Position numbers and translations under genes: made by a program. Source: Hymenobacter terrestris (GTDB lineage Bacteria; Bacteroidota; Bacteroidia; Cytophagales; Hymenobacteraceae). From it: a DNA stretch of 64,000 nt. This document shows positions 59,944 through 64,000 of the stretch, piece after piece. The notes beneath the pieces are model-generated. The model was not told the origin of the DNA and made no database searches. It saw only the letters and a list, made by a program, of their open reading frames with translations. Every line of letters begins with the position of its first letter. Positions within the stretch are counted from its first letter, which is position 1. The stretch is taken from contig NZ_JABKAV010000013.1 of assembly GCF_013377905.1 (NCBI RefSeq), positions 1-64,000 of the forward strand, in the 5' to 3' direction.

Positions 59944-61206
59944 TCAGGAGGCAAGCAGTTGGCTCATGGCGCGGCCGGCCAAAAAGCCGGTGGTCCAGGC
60001 TGCTTGGAAGTTGAAGCCGCCCGTAATGCCGTCAATATCGAGCACTTCACCTGCAAAGTGCAGGCCCGGCACGAGGCGGCTTTCCATGGTCTGCATATTG
60101 ATTTCGGCTAGTGAAATACCGCCGCAGGTTACGAACTCCTCCTTATAAGTGGTTTTACCGGCTACAGGCAGGGCCGTGCGCAGTAGCGCCTCAATCAAGC
60201 GATTTTGGAGCTTGGCCGGCAGCTCATTCCAACGGGTTTCGGGGCCGATGCCCGCCTGCTCGGCCAGGGTGCGCCACAGCCGCTGCGGCAGACCCAGCAG
60301 CGGGTTGGATAGCACCAGCTTGCGGCCGTGGGGACCGCGGTGTTCCTGCAGATGGCTGCGCAGAGTGTCTTCGGTGAAATCAGGCAGCCAGCTCACCAGC
60401 GCAATGCTGCGGTAGCTGAGCTCGTGCAGTCGGCGGGCACCCCAGGCCGAGAGCTTGAGTACGGCCGGCCCGCTCAAGCCCCAGTGCGTCACCAGTACCG
60501 GACCCTCGTAATCGAGCTTTTCGCCGGCCACCCGCACGCGGGCCCGGGGCACGCTTACGCCCGGCAGCTCGCGCAGCGGCGAATTGGGCACGTTGAAAGT
60601 AAACAGGCTCGGTACCGGCTCCTGTATCGCGTGGCCCAGCTGCCGCAGCCAATTATACTGCTCCGATTTGGGCGCGCCGCCGGTGGCTACCAGCAACCGC
60701 GCCACGCGCAGCACCGGCGGGGCACTCGCACCGCTCAGCGTCAGCTCGAAGCCGCCCTCGGGCAGCGCCCGGATGCTGTCGGCCGCCGTGTGGGTCAGGA
60801 CTTCGACACCGGCCCGGCGAGCGGCGTCGAGCAGGCACTGGGCTACCGTTTCCGACGAGTCGGTAATGGGGAACATGCGGCCATCGGGCTCGGTTTTGAG
60901 CTGCACGCCGCGGTTGGCAAACCAGCGCACTGTGTCGAGCGCGCCGAAGGTGTGGAAGGGCTGTTTGAGCTGCGCGCCGCCGCGCGGGTAATGTTGCACG
61001 AGCTGTGCAGGCGTGTCGGCGGCGTGCGTAACGTTGCAGCGGCCGCCGCCCGAAATACGGACTTTGCTTAGCAGCTTACCAGTTTTTTCGAGCAGCAGCA
61101 CGCGTAGTGCCGGGTTTGCTTCGGCGCAGGCAATGGCCCCGAAAAAGCCGGCCGCGCCGCCGCCTATCACTGCTACTGTCTTCAGTTCATCCTTCACTCG
61201 ACTCAT
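59944..61206 (-). CDS. HI0933/BaiN-type NAD(P)/FAD-dependent oxidoreductase
   Basis: A 420-residue flavoprotein. N-terminal FAD motif VIGGGAAGFFGAIACAE (about 13-29), KVRISGGGRCNVTH shortly after and the C-terminal GGISLAEINMQTMES, then AGEVLDIDGITGGFNFQAAW, as in this family. Members include the bile-acid enzyme BaiN; the substrate here is unknown. ATG 61206 is used. The epimerase-like gene upstream on the same strand ends 45 bp away, so the two may form an operon. Confidence 0.92.
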   Translation of the reverse strand: MSRVKDELKTVAVIGGGAAGFFGAIACAEANPALRVLLLEKTGKLLSKVRISGGGRCNVTHAADTPAQLVQHYPRGGAQLKQPFHTFGALDTVRWFANRGVQLKTEPDGRMFPITDSSETVAQCLLDAARRAGVEVLTHTAADSIRALPEGGFELTLSGASAPPVLRVARLLVATGGAPKSEQYNWLRQLGHAIQEPVPSLFTFNVPNSPLRELPGVSVPRARVRVAGEKLDYEGPVLVTHWGLSGPAVLKLSAWGARRLHELSYRSIALVSWLPDFTEDTLRSHLQEHRGPHGRKLVLSNPLLGLPQRLWRTLAEQAGIGPETRWNELPAKLQNRLIEALLRTALPVAGKTTYKEEFVTCGGISLAEINMQTMESRLVPGLHFAGEVLDIDGITGGFNFQAAWTTGFLAGRAMSQLLAS

Positions 61207-61250
61207 CCTTCATTCGACAAAATTAACCACCGCGGAGCACTTGTGGCGGA

Positions 61251-62114
61251 TTAGCAGAACGACAGGGCCGCTACCACATCGTCGTGCCGGAATTGGTACT
61301 GGGTGAGGTGGCGGATGGCCGCTGAGTCGATCTGCTTGCCGCTGCTGGTGCCCTCGGCGAAGGTGGGTGGATTGAGGCCTAGCTGGCTGGCGGCGGCGGT
61401 GAAAAAAGTGCGGCGGCTGGGGTGGCTGGCGGCGCAGCCGTTCAATGTGTGGCCCCACAGGCCTAGTTCCAGCACTTTCAGCAGCAGCCCAATGCAGTCG
61501 TGCTGATGGACCATGTTGACCGGCGCCTCGCCGTGAGCCACACCCGTGCGCCCGGCCAGAAAACGGCCTGGCTGTCGGCCGGGGCCCATCAGGCCGGCCA
61601 TGCGTATCACCGTATTGGTTGGCCCCTGGAAAAGTGCTTCGCCCCGCAGCAGGTGCGATTCGGCTTCGGGAGAGGCCTGCGCATCGTCCTCGTGCATGAT
61701 GCGCGCCTGATCGGGGTACACGCCAGTCGAGCTGACCAGTAGCACGTGGGCCAACCCGGCCGCAGCGGCCGCTTCGGCAACCTGGCCGAGGATGATGGGG
61801 TAGGCTTCGGGCTGGCCGGGGCCGCGGCCCGGCGGTACGTTCAGTATCAGCACCTCTACGCCTTGCAGCAATACGTTCAGCGTGTCGGCATCGGTGGGGG
61901 TGAGGGCGGGAGTGAGGCGTAGCAGAAAGGGCTGGATACCGGCGTCGTGCAGCGTCAGGAGTTGACTGGGCGTGGTGGTGGTACCGCGCACGGGGTAGCC
62001 GGCGGCCATCAGGGCCCGGGCCAGCGGCAGGCCCAGCCAGCCGCAGCCCAGTACGGCCACGGTGGGTAGGGCGGCGGTGGTGGAAAGGGTGGCAGGAGTA
62101 GCGGGTGGAATCAT
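61251..62114 (-). CDS. NAD(P)-binding epimerase-like protein (extended SDR, YeeZ-type)
   Basis: A 287-residue Rossmann protein. VAVLGCGWLGLPLARAL (about 19-35) is the nucleotide motif in a GxGxxG-like form (GCGWLG), followed by VRGTTTTP, VLILNVPPG, LLVSSTGVYPD (SDR active-site Ser/Tyr region) and INMVHxDD-like VNMVHQHDCI. Related to YeeZ and epimerases of the atypical SDR group. The substrate is unknown; the classical Tyr-x-x-x-Lys is not obvious, as in other YeeZ-like members. Probably the first gene of an operon with the flavoprotein. Confidence 0.8.
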   Translation of the reverse strand: MIPPATPATLSTTAALPTVAVLGCGWLGLPLARALMAAGYPVRGTTTTPSQLLTLHDAGIQPFLLRLTPALTPTDADTLNVLLQGVEVLILNVPPGRGPGQPEAYPIILGQVAEAAAAAGLAHVLLVSSTGVYPDQARIMHEDDAQASPEAESHLLRGEALFQGPTNTVIRMAGLMGPGRQPGRFLAGRTGVAHGEAPVNMVHQHDCIGLLLKVLELGLWGHTLNGCAASHPSRRTFFTAAASQLGLNPPTFAEGTSSGKQIDSAAIRHLTQYQFRHDDVVAALSFC

Positions 62115-62289
62115 GAGCCTAAAGGTGGCAAAAAAACTGGCGCAGGAAAACCATCCGGGTAGCCGGCTGCCGATGAAGGCGCGCCGCCTAAACCAAGAAA
62201 CGGGAGAAATGGCTTTCTTGTGAAAATCTGGCCGATCTTGCGGCTGGTTCTAACGCATCTCCACTTTCCATTACACGCTTTCTCTGCTT

Positions 62290-63171
62290 ATGGCTTCTGC
62301 CCATCCCTACGCCCAGCCCATGCTCCGCGACAACGCCCTGCAGGGCAAAACCATCGTTGTGACGGGCGGCGGCACCGGCCTCGGCCGCGCCATGACCACC
62401 TACTTCCTCCAGCTTGGGGCCAACGTGGTTATCAGCTCCCGCAAGCTCGATGTGCTCGAAAAAACGGCCGCCGAACTGCGCGAACAGACCGGTAACGCCA
62501 ACATCCTGGCCGTGCAGTGCGATGTGCGCAAGTACGACGAAGTAGAGGCCCTGCTCGAAAAAACCATCAGCACTTTTGGCGGGGTTGATGTGCTGCTCAA
62601 CAATGCGGCCGGCAACTTCATCAGCCCTACCGAGCGCCTCAGCCACAAGGCTTTTGACGTGATTGTGGACATCGTGCTCAAGGGCTCCTATAACTGTACC
62701 CTGGCCTTCGGCAAGCGCTGGATTGCCGACAAAAAGCCCGGCACCATCCTCAGCATTGTGACTACTTACGCCTCGGTGGGCTCGGCCTACGTAGTGCCTT
62801 CGGCCGCCGCCAAAGCCGGTGTATTGGCCATGACGCGCTCCTTGGCCGTGGAGTGGGCCAAGTATGGTATCCGGTCTAATGCCATTGCACCCGGCCCATT
62901 TCCAACCGAAGGCGCTTGGAGCCGCCTGTTCCCCGAGCCGCTGGCCTCCAAGCTCGACCCGGCCGCCAATGTGCCCCTCAAGCGCGTGGGCGAGCATCAG
63001 GAGCTGGCCAACCTGGCTGCCTACATGGTGTCAGACTTTTCGGCCTACATGAATGGCGAAGTGGTTACGCTCGACGGCGGCGAATGGCTTAATGGGGCTG
63101 GCGAGTTCAACAAGCTCGAAATGCTCACGCCTGATATGTGGGACCACATCGAGAAAACCATGCGCCGCTAA
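62290..63171 (+). CDS. SDR oxidoreductase, mitochondrial 2,4-dienoyl-CoA reductase (DECR1)-like
   Basis: A 293-residue SDR. VVTGGGTGLGRAM (about 24-36) binds NADP; NNAAGNFISPTERLS and VDIVLKGSYNCTLAFGKR follow. The active site reads TTYASVGSAYVVPSAAAKAG, the layout of mammalian mitochondrial 2,4-dienoyl-CoA reductase, whose catalytic Tyr and Lys are spaced more widely than Tyr-x-x-x-Lys. AIAPGPFPTEGAWSRL is also typical. Likely reduces dienoyl-CoAs in breakdown of unsaturated fatty acids. The gene is monocistronic; its stop lies inside the 38-bp palindrome shared with the convergent gene. Confidence 0.9.
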   Translation: MASAHPYAQPMLRDNALQGKTIVVTGGGTGLGRAMTTYFLQLGANVVISSRKLDVLEKTAAELREQTGNANILAVQCDVRKYDEVEALLEKTISTFGGVDVLLNNAAGNFISPTERLSHKAFDVIVDIVLKGSYNCTLAFGKRWIADKKPGTILSIVTTYASVGSAYVVPSAAAKAGVLAMTRSLAVEWAKYGIRSNAIAPGPFPTEGAWSRLFPEPLASKLDPAANVPLKRVGEHQELANLAAYMVSDFSAYMNGEVVTLDGGEWLNGAGEFNKLEMLTPDMWDHIEKTMRR

Positions 63172-63248
63172 ATCACAGCTGTTGCAGATAAAAAAGGAGT
63201 CGTTCTAATGTTAGAACGACTCCTTTTTTATCTGCAACAGCTGTGATT
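63171..63248. terminator. bidirectional terminator, perfect 38-bp palindrome including both stop codons
   Basis: Arms 63171-63208 and 63211-63248 are perfectly complementary with a TG spacer. It contains the last base of the SDR stop codon (63169-63171) and two bases of the stop of the convergent gene (63247-63249). A6 and T6 runs lie mid-stem. Confidence 0.95.
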
Positions 63249-63999
63249 AGAGTTTGTACCCCTTGAATCCTTTGGCGAACTCGGGAGCGGGGATGGGCTG
63301 GTTGGCCACCACATCGGAGAATTCGAACTTTTCGAACAGGCCTTTGTCATCGTTTACCTGCACTACGAGGGGCAGATACAGTTTCTGGTCGATGCAGATG
63401 GTGATGCGGCTGCCGTAGGCGTTGGGCACCTGAATCGTTTTGCCCGCTGCCACAGTGGCGTTGGGACCTAGGTTATTGCGCTCCAGAATGCGGTATTCGC
63501 CGCAGCCAAACTTAGCGGCGATGGTTTTGGTGGTTTCGGCCTTGGCGGGCTTGTAGCTCACGTAGCGAAACTGCGGGTACCTGGAGCGCAGCACGTGGGC
63601 CGGGCGGCCTACCACGGTAGTGTCGCCGGTGTAGCGAAAAGTTTTCTCGAAGCCAGGATTTACCCGCTCGCCTGAGCTGTCGAGCAAGTCGGAAATAGTG
63701 CCGTAGCCAGCCTCCAGTACGCTGTGATGCTGGCCTTTACGCATAATAGAACCCTGCGGGTCAAGGCTCAGCGTTACGTAAGGGAAGCTATTGGGGTACA
63801 CCCAGGCGTCGCCGCTGTTCTGGCCCGTTACGTAGAGTACCTCAATGCCCTCGTCGTTGCGCAGATACACTTTGTAGGGGGTGAAATTCATCTTCATCGA
63901 AGTGCGAGCCTGCTGGTATTTGCCCGCCATGCGCTCTTGGGCCCGCACGTTGCAGCGCAGGGTTTTTAGGTTGTCGATGGCGTTGGTGAGTCGGCTGAT
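63247..63999 (-). CDS. DUF1571 domain protein with LysM-like insert, 5' end beyond window
   Basis: Open to the right edge (the visible frame continues past the GTG at 63948 to 63999), so the N terminus, probably with a signal peptide, is outside. The visible 250 residues match DUF1571: AIDNLKTLRCNVRAQERMAGK, then MKMNFTPYKVYLRN, VLYVTGQNSGDAWVYPNSF and LDPQGSIMRKGQHH. A LysM-like segment follows (TTKTIAAKFGCGEYRILERN and IQVPNAYG), and the C terminus has GLFEKFEFSDV. LysM suggests binding to peptidoglycan in the periplasm; function unknown. Confidence 0.85.
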   Translation of the reverse strand: MSRLTNAIDNLKTLRCNVRAQERMAGKYQQARTSMKMNFTPYKVYLRNDEGIEVLYVTGQNSGDAWVYPNSFPYVTLSLDPQGSIMRKGQHHSVLEAGYGTISDLLDSSGERVNPGFEKTFRYTGDTTVVGRPAHVLRSRYPQFRYVSYKPAKAETTKTIAAKFGCGEYRILERNNLGPNATVAAGKTIQVPNAYGSRITICIDQKLYLPLVVQVNDDKGLFEKFEFSDVVANQPIPAPEFAKGFKGYKL

Positions 64000-64000
64000 G

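Overview
The window reads as the chromosome of a GC-rich member of the Bacteroidota, most likely Hymenobacter or a close relative (Cytophagales, Hymenobacteraceae). The evidence is a type IX secretion component (PorT) directly behind ubiE, a PorE-like OmpA protein, a BNR-repeat protein with a T9SS sorting tail, Bacteroidota-only families (DUF5606, DUF1571 with LysM) and many TAnnTTTG promoter elements (the Bacteroidota -7 box). No rRNA, tRNA, CRISPR array, phage or transposase gene was seen. Nearly all of it is ordinary chromosomal gene content; the unusual material is small and lies between or inside genes.

Layout. 1-9.3 kb: membrane-protein remnant at the edge, acyl-ACP desaturase, PliI-type lysozyme-inhibitor lipoprotein, DUF427, FemAB/GNAT-like protein, a VWA + MoxR-type AAA pair, small lipoprotein, cyclophilin, fasciclin lipoprotein. 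9.7-17 kb: mpl, dnaB, a T9SS cargo protein, gyrB. 17-26.2 kb: rsgA, waaA, 2-Cys peroxiredoxin, a PerR/Fur regulator, enoyl-CoA hydratase, aspartate kinase, fbp, DUF5606, a TonB-C protein, engB. 26.6-30.5 kb: porE-like gene, ubiE-porT. 30.7-43.4 kb: truncated SDR, esterase, cytidine deaminase, saccharopine dehydrogenase-like protein, an ABC exporter pair, a tRNA methyltransferase, acyltransferase, rnhA, CLC, MscS, small membrane proteins, cytosine deaminase-like protein, TonB-C protein. 43.3-52.9 kb: AddB-like and AddA-like recombination nucleases, separated by an MFS pump and an orphan gene. 53-60 kb: F420-type oxidoreductase, thioesterase, cold-shock protein, DEAD-box helicase, DUF2383 protein and a 511-residue low-complexity protein. 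60-64 kb: HI0933-type flavoprotein, epimerase-like protein, 2,4-dienoyl-CoA reductase-like SDR, DUF1571/LysM protein running off the right edge.

Most notable observations. (1) The 5' end of addA is present twice. A low-GC gene for a secreted HEAT-like protein sits between the copies, and the two 57-nt copies differ only at synonymous third positions. This suggests an insertion that brought its own addA 5' end. (2) A palindromic repeat built around GCTGTTAGCT lies in frame inside both addB and addA and also occurs between genes, comparable to the protein-coding palindromic elements of Rickettsia. (3) Several families of short inverted-repeat elements (about 96-99 bp, about 110 bp and hairpin-sized) are scattered between genes, and one supplies the stop codon of mpl. 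(4) Very long perfect palindromes close convergent gene pairs; one of 38 bp per arm contains both stop codons. (5) A prion-like Asn/Ser/Arg/Tyr-rich protein lies near a cold-shock protein and an RGG-tailed RNA helicase. (6) DnaB ends in a peptide resembling the C-terminal tip of SSB. (7) A PerR-type regulator has a candidate operator between its own promoter and start codon.
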